Made by a program: the position numbers and the translations under genes. A stretch of DNA of 64,000 nt from contig NZ_LMCM01000001.1 in NCBI RefSeq assembly GCF_001426245.1, forward strand, positions 498,625 through 562,624, in the 5' to 3' direction. This document shows positions 54,227 to 63,192 of the stretch, piece after piece; within the stretch, counting starts at the first letter, position 1; each line of letters opens with the position of its first letter. The DNA comes from Phycicoccus sp. Root101. GTDB taxonomy: Bacteria > Actinomycetota > Actinomycetes > Actinomycetales > Dermatophilaceae. The notes beneath the pieces were generated by a model. The model ran no database searches, had not been told where the DNA came from, and saw only the letters and a program-made list of their open reading frames with translations.

Positions 54227-55036
54227 TCAGACCACTTCCACCGTGATGCCGGCCGAACGCAGGTCGGCGACGGCGGCCTTCGGTGCACTGCCGTCGGTGA
54301 CGACGAGGTTGATCCGCGACGACGGGCAGATGCGGGCGAACGCCCTGGTGCCGAGCTTGGCGCCCGTGGCCACCACCACGACGCGCTCGGAGCGCTCGAC
54401 CATGAGCGAGTTGATGCCGGCCTCGCCCTCGTGGTGGCACATCGCACCGGCCGTCGCCGAGACCGCGTCGACGCCGAGGAAGACGGTGTCGAGCCAGAGC
54501 TCGCCGAGGACCATCGCCGCCAGCGGGCCGGAGAGCTCGTAGGACTCCGGGCGGGCGACACCACCGAGGGAGACGCAGCGGACGAAGGGACGCAGCACCA
54601 TCTCCGTGGCGATGTTGAGCGCGTTGGTGACCACGGTGATGGCGGGGCGTCGCGACGACATCGCCAGGTCCGACCGGGCGGCGAGGCGTCGTGCCACGGC
54701 ACTCGTGGTGGTGCCGCCGTTGAAGCCGACCACCGATCCCTCGAGGGCGAGGTCCGCGGCACACGCGGCGATGCGGTCCTTGGCGTCGTCGCCGCCGGCC
54801 TGCTTGTAGCGGGCCGGCAGGTCGTAGGCCACCGCCGTCGCGACGATGCCGCCGTGCGTGCGGGTCACGAGCTGCTGGGCGGCGAGGTCGGCGAAGTCGC
54901 GGCGCACCGTCGCCTCGCTCACGCCGAGCGACTCGACGACCTCGGTCACGCTGAGCCGCCCGTGCTCGGCGAGCAGGCCGAGGAGCGCGCTCCAGCGCGC
55001 CCCCCGGTCCGCGGGCCTGGCGGTGGGTGCGGTCAC
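54227..55036 (-). CDS. DeoR-family repressor (AgaR/GlpR-like)
   Basis: 269 aa. The N-terminal helix-turn-helix is RLSVTEVVESLGVSEATVRRDF (about residues 27-48) followed by THGGIV; the C-terminal DeoRC sensor domain, with the SIS-like phosphosugar-binding GFNGGTTTSAVARRLA motif, covers about 80-240. It should release DNA on binding a phosphorylated intermediate. GTG 55036 overlaps the permease stop (GTGA). Its probable operators are the GAAACG repeats at 58157-58184 and 58300-58305. Confidence 0.9.
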   Translation of the reverse strand: MTAPTARPADRGARWSALLGLLAEHGRLSVTEVVESLGVSEATVRRDFADLAAQQLVTRTHGGIVATAVAYDLPARYKQAGGDDAKDRIAACAADLALEGSVVGFNGGTTTSAVARRLAARSDLAMSSRRPAITVVTNALNIATEMVLRPFVRCVSLGGVARPESYELSGPLAAMVLGELWLDTVFLGVDAVSATAGAMCHHEGEAGINSLMVERSERVVVVATGAKLGTRAFARICPSSRINLVVTDGSAPKAAVADLRSAGITVEVV

Positions 55037-55872
55037 TTGACCGACCCGGCAGTCAGGCCCCCGACGAGGTGCTTCTCGATGACCGCGAACAGGATGACGA
55101 CGGGGACGATCGCGATGATCGAGGCACCGAAGAGCTGGTCCCAGTTCTGCTCGTAGCCGGTGACGTAGGAGTTGATGCCGACGGTGAGTGGCTTCTTCTC
55201 GTCGCTGAGCATCAGGGTCAGCGCGACGACGTACTCGTTCCACGCCGCGATGAAGGTGAAGATCGTCGCCGTCACGAGCCCGGGCAGGGTGAGGGGCAGC
55301 ATGACCCGGCGCAGCCGCAGGAGGGGTCCGCACCCGTCGAGCTCCGCCGCCTCCTCGACCTCCTTGGGGATGGAGGCGAAGAACCCGTGCAGGATCCAGA
55401 TCGCGAACGCGAGGTTGAAGGCCGCGTTCGTGAGGATGAGCGCCTGGTAGGTGTCGACGAGGGTGAGCGCGTAGAACTCCCGGTAGATGCCCACGACGAG
55501 CGAGGTCGGCGAGAACATCTGCGTGATGAGGACCAGGAAGAGGAACGCGATCCGCCCGGGGAAGCGGAACCGCGCGGTGAAGTATGCCGCCGGGACGGCG
55601 ACCAGGACCACGATCACCGTCGAGGACAGGGCCACGATCAGGGACGTCTGGAGCCAGGCGCGGAAGCGCTCGTCCCCCACCACCTCGGAGAACGTCGTCC
55701 ACTTCCACTCCCGCGGCAGGATCGACGCCGGGGTCTGCACCACGTCGCCGCTCGGGCGGAACGCGTCGAGCAGCATGACGAGGTAGGGCCACAGGAACGC
55801 GAACGCGACCCCGAGGCCGATGACCGGCATCGCCGCCGGGCGGATCCGACGCCAGCTCAGGGTGCCGTTCAC
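55033..55872 (-). CDS. ABC sugar transporter permease, MalG type
   Basis: 279 aa inner-membrane permease with six predicted helices and the EAA loop EEAAELDGCGPLLRLRRVMLPLTLPG (about residues 185-210), which docks the ATPase. It starts in a 4-nt overlap with the MalF-type gene and is followed by overlapping deoR. No ATPase gene is present in the locus, so a shared MsiK-type ATPase elsewhere is expected, as in streptomycetes. Confidence 0.92.
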   Translation of the reverse strand: MNGTLSWRRIRPAAMPVIGLGVAFAFLWPYLVMLLDAFRPSGDVVQTPASILPREWKWTTFSEVVGDERFRAWLQTSLIVALSSTVIVVLVAVPAAYFTARFRFPGRIAFLFLVLITQMFSPTSLVVGIYREFYALTLVDTYQALILTNAAFNLAFAIWILHGFFASIPKEVEEAAELDGCGPLLRLRRVMLPLTLPGLVTATIFTFIAAWNEYVVALTLMLSDEKKPLTVGINSYVTGYEQNWDQLFGASIIAIVPVVILFAVIEKHLVGGLTAGSVK

Positions 55873-56846
55873 GACTCCTCCTCCTCGCGCCAGCGCGAGA
55901 CACGCAGGTAGATGACGACGGCCACGAGGATCAGCAGCACGTTGAACAGGCCGGCCGCAGCCGACTGGCCCACGTCCTTCTCGGCGCTCTTGAACGCCAG
56001 CTTGTACATGAACGTGATGGTCGTGTCGTGGCTGAAGCCGGGGTTGGACTCGTTGAGGGTGTAGATGATCGGGAAGCTGTTGAACACGTAGATCATGTTG
56101 AGCACCGTCGCCACGAGGATGGCCGGGCGCAGCAGCGGCAACGTGATCCGGCGCCAGATCTGCCAGGGCGAGGCACCGTCGATGCGGGCCGCCTCGTAGA
56201 CGTCGGTAGGGATGGCGTGCAGGCCGGCGACGAACACGTAGGCCGTGAACGGGATCGACACGAACACCCCGACCGCGATCATCGACGGCATGATCCAGCG
56301 GTCGTCACCCAGGAAGTCGATGGGGGTGTCCACGAGGCCGATCTTCAGCAGGACGGCGTTGAGGGTGCCGTAGTAGTAGCTGTAGATGAGGCTGAACAGC
56401 CGCGCCGTGATGACCAGCGAGGCCGCCCACGGGACGATGACGGCCCAGCGCACGATCCGTCTGCCCCAGAACTCCTTGGTGAGGAACTGCGCGAGGCCGA
56501 GGCTGATGAGGATCGTCAGGGCCACGACGGCGACCACCCAGACGAGGGTGTTGGTCAGCACGGTGCCGAGCGACTCGTTGGCCAGGACGTTCGTGTAGTT
56601 GTCGAGGCCCGCGTCGCCCTTGCGCAGACCCGTGATCGAGTAGCGCGACAGCGAGGCCTTGACCAGCTCGACGGCCGGGTAGACGACGACGCCGAAGATC
56701 AGGAGGAGGGCCGGCCCCAGCCACAGGAGCGCCTGACCCAGCGAGGCCCGGCCGCGGCGCGGGCGTGCCCGGCGCGGCCGGCGACCCGCCGTGGGTGCGG
56801 CCGGGTCACCGGTCGCACCCACGGGAGCCGAAGCGGTCTGCGTCAC
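55869..56846 (-). CDS. ABC sugar transporter permease, MalF type
   Basis: 325 aa permease, basic N-terminal tail (RRPRRARPRRGRAS) and six to seven helices, with the EAA motif YEAARIDGASPWQIWRRITLPLLRP near residue 215-240. Pairs with the MalG-type permease. It follows the binding-protein gene by 2 bp. Confidence 0.93.
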   Translation of the reverse strand: MTQTASAPVGATGDPAAPTAGRRPRRARPRRGRASLGQALLWLGPALLLIFGVVVYPAVELVKASLSRYSITGLRKGDAGLDNYTNVLANESLGTVLTNTLVWVVAVVALTILISLGLAQFLTKEFWGRRIVRWAVIVPWAASLVITARLFSLIYSYYYGTLNAVLLKIGLVDTPIDFLGDDRWIMPSMIAVGVFVSIPFTAYVFVAGLHAIPTDVYEAARIDGASPWQIWRRITLPLLRPAILVATVLNMIYVFNSFPIIYTLNESNPGFSHDTTITFMYKLAFKSAEKDVGQSAAAGLFNVLLILVAVVIYLRVSRWREEEES

Positions 56847-56848
56847 GC

Positions 56849-58150
56849 TCAGCCGCCGGCTTCAGCAGACTTCTGGAGCTTGTCGAGCACGGCCTTCGGG
56901 TCGCCCGTCATCGCGGTGCCGAGGTTCTGCTGGACCGCGAGCTTGACCTTGTCCCACGTGGGGTCGTCGGTCGGCGTGAGGTGCGCGTTCGGCAGCGTCT
57001 CGAGATAGGTCGCGAGCTTGGTGTCGGACTTGAACTCCTCGATGCCGGACTTGGTCACCGGCAGGAAGCCCTCGGCCTTGATGAACGAGTTGACCTGGTC
57101 CTTCTGGTAGTACAGGTCGTAGAACGCCTTCACCGCGTCCTTGTTGCCGTCCTTCTTGAACGCCATGAGGTAGTCGGTGACGCCGAAGGTCTGCGGCTCG
57201 CCGCCGTCGGCCTTGGTCGGCATCGGCGCGACGCCGTAGTCGACCTTCTTCGCAGCGTCGAGGGTGGCCGCGAGCGGCGAGAAGCCGACGACCATGCCGA
57301 CCTTGCCGGAGGCGAACAGGTCGAACGCGTCCTGGCGGTTCGTCTTGCCGGGGTTGTTCTGGGTCAGCTTGTCAGTCGACAGCGACTTGAGGAACGACAG
57401 CGTCTCGACGTTCTGGGCCGAGTTGATCGTCCACTTCCCGTCCTTCTTCCAGTCTCCGCCGTTGTTGAACATCCAGATCGAGAACTCGCCCTGCGACTCC
57501 TCCGGGCCGAGCGGCAGGCCGTAGCCGATGGCGCCGTTCCCGAGGGCCGAGACCTTCTTGGCGTCGGCCTTGAACTCGTCCCAGGTCTTCGGCGCCGCGG
57601 TGATGCCCGCCTGCTGGAAGAGCTTCTTGTTGTAGAACATGGCCCGCGCCGAGCTCAGGTCGGGCATGCCGTACATCTTGCCGTTGTAGGACCCGGACTT
57701 GACGAACGCCTCGAGCAGGTCGGACTTCACCGAGTCCGACAGCACGTCGTCGGCGCTGTAGAGCAGGTCGTCCTTCGCGTAGCTCGCGTACGCGTTGAGG
57801 TTGAGGATGTCCGGCGGGTTGTTGTTCTGGACCATCGTCGAGCTCTGCTGGTCGATGTCGTCCCAGCTGACGATCTGCACCTCGAGGGTGTTGCCCGTCT
57901 TGGCCTTGTAGTCGGTGGCGAACTTGTCCCAGAACGCCTTCGTGTGGTCCTTGGAGTACTCCGCGGCGACGAGCTTGATGGTCGTCGCCTTCTTCCCCGA
58001 GCTGTCGCCGCCGCCGGCCGTGCCGGCCCCGGTGCCCCCGGAGCAGGCCGCCAGGGCGAATGCCGTGCCGAGGGCGAGGCCGCCCCAACGCACCGCCTGT
58101 GTGTGTCGTGAAGTCGTGGTGCCCACGTCGCTCCTCAAGTCGTTCGTCAC
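56849..58150 (-). CDS. ABC sugar-binding lipoprotein
   Basis: 433 aa extracellular solute-binding protein of family 1. The signal peptide ends with the lipobox FALAACSGG (Cys at about residue 36). The body has the type I carbohydrate-binding pattern (TWDEFKADAKK, DAFDLFASGKVGMVVG). Lysine-rich composition is typical of this family. GTG 58150 is the first start after the operator-rich intergenic region; a shorter start closer to the charged VRWGG region is possible. It brings the sugar to the MalF/MalG pair. Confidence 0.92.
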   Translation of the reverse strand: MTNDLRSDVGTTTSRHTQAVRWGGLALGTAFALAACSGGTGAGTAGGGDSSGKKATTIKLVAAEYSKDHTKAFWDKFATDYKAKTGNTLEVQIVSWDDIDQQSSTMVQNNNPPDILNLNAYASYAKDDLLYSADDVLSDSVKSDLLEAFVKSGSYNGKMYGMPDLSSARAMFYNKKLFQQAGITAAPKTWDEFKADAKKVSALGNGAIGYGLPLGPEESQGEFSIWMFNNGGDWKKDGKWTINSAQNVETLSFLKSLSTDKLTQNNPGKTNRQDAFDLFASGKVGMVVGFSPLAATLDAAKKVDYGVAPMPTKADGGEPQTFGVTDYLMAFKKDGNKDAVKAFYDLYYQKDQVNSFIKAEGFLPVTKSGIEEFKSDTKLATYLETLPNAHLTPTDDPTWDKVKLAVQQNLGTAMTGDPKAVLDKLQKSAEAGG

Positions 58151-58388
58151 TGTCGCGAAACGGATGATCGTTTCCTAGCGTTTCAAGCGCGCTTCGCTCA
58201 TCTTCGAGGAAGCATGAGGGAAACCTTGGCCCTCCCCGCGAGCCTCGTCAAGCACTTCACCGCACCCATTTCCGAGAGATTCTCACCAAACCCCTGCGCG
58301 AAACGGGACATACCGCCGGGATCTTGACTGATCGAATGTGACTGGTAGAGACTTTCAGCACTCTCAATCACTCACAGATGGGATCTCG
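58151..58388. promoter_or_regulatory. Divergent control region with GAAACG repeats
   Basis: 238 bp between the binding protein and the SIS gene. GAAACG (58157-58162) and CGTTTC (58169-58174) form an inverted repeat with a 6-bp spacer; a second CGTTTC follows at 58179-58184 and another GAAACG at 58300-58305 near the SIS gene side. The region is less GC-rich than average. Probably DeoR operators controlling both transcription units. Confidence 0.55.
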
Positions 58389-59291
58389 ATGTCTTCCTAC
58401 TCGAGCCACCTCGCCCACGAGATCGCGACGCAGCCCACCGACTGGGCCGCCGTTCGCAGCCGGGTCGACGAGGCCCTGGCCGTCCTGCCGCCCCCCGGCG
58501 CCCGCGTCGCCGTGGTCGGCTGCGGCACGTCTTTCTTCATGGCGCAGGCCTACGCGACCCTGCGCGAGCAGTCCGGCGCCGGGCACACGGAAGCCCACGC
58601 CGCGAGCGAGTTCCCCCTCACCCGGGAGTTCGACCACGTCGTGGCCATCTCCCGCTCCGGCACCACGACCGAGGTGATCGAGCTGCTCGAGCGCCTGCGG
58701 GCCGACGGGCGGACCACCACGGCCATCGTGGCGACCGAGGGCACGGCGATCCCGTCCCTGGCCACCCACGCCTTCCTCCTGCCCGAGGTGGACGAGCAGT
58801 CGGTCGTGCAGACCCGCTTCGCCACGACCGTCCTGGCGCTGCTGCGCGCCACCATCGGTGAGGACCTCGGCCCGGCGATCGCCGACGCCGAGGCCGTCCT
58901 GGCCGAGGACGAGGACAGCGCGCTGGCCGGGGTGGCCGATGCCGCCCAGCTGACCTTCGTGGGGCGCGGCTGGACCAACGGCCTGGCCCAGGAGGCGGCC
59001 CTGAAGCTCCGCGAGTCGGCCCAGTTCTGGACCGAGGCGTACCCCGCGATGGAGTACCGCCACGGGCCGATCAGCATCACCACCGAGGGCGGGGCCACGT
59101 GGGCGTTCGGCGAGGTCCCGCCCGGGCTCGACGAGGACGTCCGCGCGACGGGTGCCCACTTCGAGCACCGCGACATCGACCCGCTGGCCGACCTCCTGCG
59201 CGTCCACCGGCTGTGCCTGCTCAAGGCGGGACGCGCCGGCGTGGACCCTGATCGACCGCGGCACCTCTCGCGGTCCATCATCCTGTCGTGA
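58389..59291 (+). CDS. SIS-domain sugar-phosphate deaminase/isomerase (AgaS-like)
   Basis: 300 aa with two SIS domains like the isomerase half of GlmS. VGCGTSFFMAQAYA (about residue 45), SRSGTTTEVIELLERL and FVGRGWTNGLAQEAALKLRESA are the sugar-phosphate-binding and catalytic parts. The ending with DRPRHLSRS(I/V)IL is the family signature. It should deaminate and isomerise galactosamine 6-phosphate to tagatose 6-phosphate (or glucosamine 6-phosphate to fructose 6-phosphate). Its stop overlaps the nagA-like start (GTGA). Confidence 0.85.
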   Translation: MSSYSSHLAHEIATQPTDWAAVRSRVDEALAVLPPPGARVAVVGCGTSFFMAQAYATLREQSGAGHTEAHAASEFPLTREFDHVVAISRSGTTTEVIELLERLRADGRTTTAIVATEGTAIPSLATHAFLLPEVDEQSVVQTRFATTVLALLRATIGEDLGPAIADAEAVLAEDEDSALAGVADAAQLTFVGRGWTNGLAQEAALKLRESAQFWTEAYPAMEYRHGPISITTEGGATWAFGEVPPGLDEDVRATGAHFEHRDIDPLADLLRVHRLCLLKAGRAGVDPDRPRHLSRSIILS

Positions 59292-60487
59292 CCAGTGACG
59301 GCCCGACCCTCGACCGACTCCTGCTGACCGGACGTCTCGTCCTGCCCGGTGGGGTCGTCGAGGACGGGGCCGTCGTGGTCGAGGGCGACCGCATCTCCTA
59401 CGCCGGTCCGCGCACCGAGCTGCCCGACCTGTGGGCGGGGCTGCCCACCCGTGACGACCTCCCCGGGGACGTCACCCTGCTCCCCGGCCTGGTGGACGTG
59501 CACTGCCACGGCGGCGCCGGTGGCGAGTTCGGCCCCGACGCGGACAGCGCGCGGACGGCCGCGGCCCACCACCACCGGGCGGGGACGACGTCCGTGGTGG
59601 GTTCGCTCGTGTCCGCCCCGGCCTCCGTCCTGCTCGCCGGTGCCACGGCCCTCGCCCCGCTCGTGGCCTCCGGGGAGCTCGCGGGCCTGCACCTCGAGGG
59701 TCCGTTCCTGTCGACCCTGCGCTGCGGGGCGCAGGATCCCGCGGCGCTCGTCGACGTCGACCTCGACCTGGTCGACGCGCTGGTGGCCGCGGCCGGTGGT
59801 GGCTTGCTGCACATGACCTTCGCCCCCGAGCGCGATCCCTCCGGCAGCCTCCCCTCGGCCCTCGCCGGACACGGGGTCCTCGGCGCCCTGGGCCACACCG
59901 ACGCCGACCACGCGACCTGTTCCCGGGCCCTGTCCGCCGTGCTCGGCGGCGGCGTCCGAGGCGGGCTCCCCCTGGTCACCCACCTCTTCAACGGTATGCC
60001 GCCGCTGCACCACCGCGCCCCCGGCCCGGTCGCCGCCGCGCTGGGCGCGGCCGCCCGCAGCGAGGCTGTCGTCGAGCTCATCGCCGACGGTGTCCACCTC
60101 GACGGCGCCACCGTGCAGCTGGTCTTCGACACCGTCGGCCCGGCAGGCATCGCGCTGGTCAGCGACGCCATGTCGGCCAGCGGCCTCGACGACGGCACCT
60201 ACACGCTCGGGGGCCGGGACGTCGAGGTCCGCGGTCGCGAGGCCCGGCTCGCCGAAGGCGGATCGCTCGCGGGCGGGGTCTCCACGCTGCTGGACCAGGT
60301 CCGGTGGTGCGTGACGGAGCTCGGCATCGACCTGGTGGATGCCGTGGCGGCGGCAGCGGCGACTCCGGCGCGGTCGCTGTCGCTGGTGGGCGTGGGCACC
60401 CTGGCCCCGGGGTCCCGGGCCGACGTGCTCGTCACGGACCGCGAGCTGCACCCCGTGGGCGTCCTGCGCCACGGCGCCTGGCTCTGA
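59288..60487 (+). CDS. nagA: N-acetylhexosamine-6-phosphate deacetylase
   Basis: 399 aa amidohydrolase (NagA/AgaA). Metal-binding HCHGGAGGEF (about residue 72), the HLEGPFLS Glu motif, LGHTDAD, HLFNGMPPLHHR and the catalytic Asp in LVSDAMSA are all present. It removes acetate from GlcNAc-6-P or GalNAc-6-P. GTG start in a 4-nt overlap with the SIS gene, so the pair forms a unit transcribed away from the rest of the amino-sugar locus. Convergent with the next acetyltransferase. Confidence 0.92.
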   Translation: MTSDGPTLDRLLLTGRLVLPGGVVEDGAVVVEGDRISYAGPRTELPDLWAGLPTRDDLPGDVTLLPGLVDVHCHGGAGGEFGPDADSARTAAAHHHRAGTTSVVGSLVSAPASVLLAGATALAPLVASGELAGLHLEGPFLSTLRCGAQDPAALVDVDLDLVDALVAAAGGGLLHMTFAPERDPSGSLPSALAGHGVLGALGHTDADHATCSRALSAVLGGGVRGGLPLVTHLFNGMPPLHHRAPGPVAAALGAAARSEAVVELIADGVHLDGATVQLVFDTVGPAGIALVSDAMSASGLDDGTYTLGGRDVEVRGREARLAEGGSLAGGVSTLLDQVRWCVTELGIDLVDAVAAAAATPARSLSLVGVGTLAPGSRADVLVTDRELHPVGVLRHGAWL

Positions 60488-60496
60488 GCGCGGTCG

Positions 60497-61054
60497 CTAC
60501 GCGACCTGCTGCTCCCACTCCCGGCGCAGGAGCCCGTACACGTGCGAGTCGGAGATGACGCCATCGACGATGCAGTCCTCGCGCAAGGTGCCCTCCCGCA
60601 CGAAGCCCGACTTCTCCAGCACCCGGGTCGAACCGATGTTGCGGGCGTCGGCCTCGGCTTGCACCCGATTGAGGTCGAGCGTCTCGAAACCCCAGCGCAG
60701 CACCGCCCGAGCCGCCTCGGTGCCATGGCCGCGGCCCCAGGCGGCTTCGCCGTAGCAGTAGCCGAGGGACGCGCTGCGGAACATGGGGTTCCACCGCGTG
60801 AGGCTGACCCAGCCGAGGAACTCCCCGTCAGCGCGCCGGGTGACCACCAGGCGCGCGCCGCTGCCCTCTCGCTCGAGGTCCCGGCAGGTTGCGATGAACT
60901 GGTCCGCCCGAGCCCGGTCGACCCAGGGCAGTGAGTCCCAGTAGCGCAGCACCGTGGGGTCGCTCTGCTGCCGGAACAGGGCGTCCGCGTCGGAGTCCTC
61001 GAAGGGGCGCAGCAGCAGGCGATCGGTGTGCAGGGTGGGGGTCGGCAACGTCAT
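60497..61054 (-). CDS. GNAT N-acetyltransferase, RimJ-like
   Basis: 185 aa. TPTLHTDRLLLRPFEDSDADAL is a classic RimJ/RimL opening; the acetyl-CoA loop YGEAAWGRGHGTEAARAVLRW lies near residues 98-118, followed by ADARNIGSTRVLEKSGF. It probably acetylates a protein N-terminus or small amine. Monocistronic, 42 bp after the mutase start upstream is unrelated in strand logic, and 9 bp from the convergent nagA stop. Confidence 0.85.
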   Translation of the reverse strand: MTLPTPTLHTDRLLLRPFEDSDADALFRQQSDPTVLRYWDSLPWVDRARADQFIATCRDLEREGSGARLVVTRRADGEFLGWVSLTRWNPMFRSASLGYCYGEAAWGRGHGTEAARAVLRWGFETLDLNRVQAEADARNIGSTRVLEKSGFVREGTLREDCIVDGVISDSHVYGLLRREWEQQVA

Positions 61055-61096
61055 ACCGGCATGGTGCCAACTCCCTCAGCGGTGGTCGCCTCCTTT

Positions 61097-63151
61097 TCAG
61101 GCGGGCGCGGCCACCTCGGCGGCGAGCCCACGCGACCGGCGCACGATCTGCACGAACTCGCCCATGATGTCGTTGAGGCCGAAGTCCTTGGGCGTGAAGA
61201 CGGCAGCAACCCCGAGGGCCTGCAGGGCCCTGGCGTCCGTGTCGGGGATGATCCCGCCGACCACGACGGGCACGTCACCCGCACCGGCAGTGCGCAGCCC
61301 GTCGAGGATCTGGGGCACGAGCTCCATGTGGGAGCCGGACAGGATCGAGATGCCGACGAGGTGGACGTCCTCCGCCACGGCTGCGGCCACGATCTGCTCC
61401 GGGGTCAGGCGGATGCCCTGGTAGACGACCTCGAAGCCCGCGTCACGGGCGCGCACGGCGATCTGCTCGGCACCGTTGCTGTGGCCGTCGAGTCCGGGCT
61501 TGGCGACCAGCACCCGGAGCCGTTCGCCGAGCTCGCCGGCGGTGTGGCGCACCTGCTCACGCACCGCGCGCAGCTCGTCGGTGCCGCCGTCGCTCACGCC
61601 GACCGACCCGGACACCCCGGTCGGGGCACGGAACTCCCCGAACTCCTCGCGCAGCGCCTGGGCCCACTCCCCCGTCGTGACACCTGCCCGCGCCGCCTCG
61701 AGCGACGCCGCCATGAGGTTCGACCCGGCACGGGCCTCGGCCCGCAGCGCGGCGACGGCAGCCGCCGCCCGGTCGCGCCCCGCGGGATCGGCGTCGCGCT
61801 GCTCCCGCCAGGAGCGGACCGCCGCGACGGCCTTCGCCTCGACGTCGTGGTCGACGGTCTGGATCGCCGCGTCGAGGTCGGCCGTGAGCGGGTTGGGTTC
61901 GGTCGTCTGGAAGCGGTTCACGCCCACGACGACGTCCTCACCCGTCTCGATCCGCTGGCGTCGCAGCGAGTGCGAGGCCACCAGCGCCGACTTCATGTAC
62001 CCGCTCTCGACCGCCGGGACCGCGCCACCGAGCTCCTGCACCCGGGCGATCTCCGCCCGCGCACCCTCGACCAGCGAGGCGACCTTGGCCTCCACCACGG
62101 TCGAACCCGCGAACAGGTCGTCGTACTCGAGCAGGTCGGACTCGAAGGCGAGCACCTGCTGCATGCGCAGTGACCACTGCTGGTCCCACGGCCGGGGCAG
62201 TCCGAGCGCCTCGTTCCACGCCGGCAGCTGCACGGCCCGGGCGCGCGCGTCCTTGCTCAGGGTCACCGCCAGCATCTCGAGGACGATGCGCTGGACGTTG
62301 TTCTCGGGCTGCGCCTCGGTGAGGCCGAGCGAGTTGACCTGCACGCCATACCGGAAGCGACGCTGCTTGGGGTCCTGCACGCCGTAGCGCTCACGCGTGA
62401 GGTCGTCCCACAGCTGGACGAACGCCCGCATCTTGCACATCTCCTCGACGAACCGCACACCGGCGTTGACGAAGAAGGAGATCCGCGCGACCACCTCGCC
62501 GAAGCGCTCCGGCGGCACCTGCCCCGAGTCACGCACCGCATCGAGGACGGCGATGGCGGTGCACATCGCATAGGCGATCTCCTGCACCGGCGTCGCGCCG
62601 GCCTCCTGCAGGTGGTAGCTGCAGATGTTGATCGGGTTCCACTTCGGGATGTCCGACACGGTGTAGGCGACCATGTCGGTGATCAGGCGCAGCGAGGGCC
62701 CGGGCGCGAAGACGTACGTGCCCCGCGACAGGTACTCCTTGATGATGTCGTTCTGGGTCGTGCCGGCAAGGGCTCGCACCGCCTCGGCCGGGTCCCGACC
62801 GTCGGCGAGGGCCTGCTCCTCGGCCACGACCTGGTACATCGCCAGCAGCCACATGGCGGTGGCGTTGATGGTCATCGAGGTGTTCATCTGGTCGAGCGGG
62901 ATCTGGTCGAACAGGGCGCGCATGTCGCCGATGTGCGAGATCGGCACGCCCACCTTGCCCACCTCACCGCGCGCGAGCGGGTGGTCGGGGTCGTAACCGG
63001 TCTGCGTGGGCAGGTCGAACGCCACGGACAGGCCGGTCTGCCCCTTGTCGAGGTTGCGGCGGTAGAGCGCGTTGCTGGCAGCGGCGCTGGAGTGGCCGGC
63101 GTACGTGCGCATCACCCAGGGACGGTCACGTTCGATCGGCTCGGCAGGCAT
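61097..63151 (-). CDS. meaA: Ethylmalonyl-CoA mutase-like (MeaA) B12 enzyme
   Basis: 684 aa adenosylcobalamin mutase with both parts in one chain. The catalytic TIM barrel (about residues 10-500) starts RDRPWVMRTYAGHSSA and contains LSVAFDLPTQTGYD and NTSMTINATAMWLLAMY, the MeaA/Ecm-type pattern. The B12 domain (about 540-675) has the DxHxxG motif in KPGLDGHSNGAEQI. Sequence and length match MeaA (ethylmalonyl-CoA mutase) better than the two-subunit methylmalonyl-CoA mutase or isobutyryl-CoA mutase. It should turn ethylmalonyl-CoA into methylsuccinyl-CoA after Ccr and the epimerase. Confidence 0.9.
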   Translation of the reverse strand: MPAEPIERDRPWVMRTYAGHSSAAASNALYRRNLDKGQTGLSVAFDLPTQTGYDPDHPLARGEVGKVGVPISHIGDMRALFDQIPLDQMNTSMTINATAMWLLAMYQVVAEEQALADGRDPAEAVRALAGTTQNDIIKEYLSRGTYVFAPGPSLRLITDMVAYTVSDIPKWNPINICSYHLQEAGATPVQEIAYAMCTAIAVLDAVRDSGQVPPERFGEVVARISFFVNAGVRFVEEMCKMRAFVQLWDDLTRERYGVQDPKQRRFRYGVQVNSLGLTEAQPENNVQRIVLEMLAVTLSKDARARAVQLPAWNEALGLPRPWDQQWSLRMQQVLAFESDLLEYDDLFAGSTVVEAKVASLVEGARAEIARVQELGGAVPAVESGYMKSALVASHSLRRQRIETGEDVVVGVNRFQTTEPNPLTADLDAAIQTVDHDVEAKAVAAVRSWREQRDADPAGRDRAAAAVAALRAEARAGSNLMAASLEAARAGVTTGEWAQALREEFGEFRAPTGVSGSVGVSDGGTDELRAVREQVRHTAGELGERLRVLVAKPGLDGHSNGAEQIAVRARDAGFEVVYQGIRLTPEQIVAAAVAEDVHLVGISILSGSHMELVPQILDGLRTAGAGDVPVVVGGIIPDTDARALQALGVAAVFTPKDFGLNDIMGEFVQIVRRSRGLAAEVAAPA

Positions 63152-63192
63152 GGCCCGAAGTTACCTGCGGGGTGGTGCGCGCCGGGAGGCGT

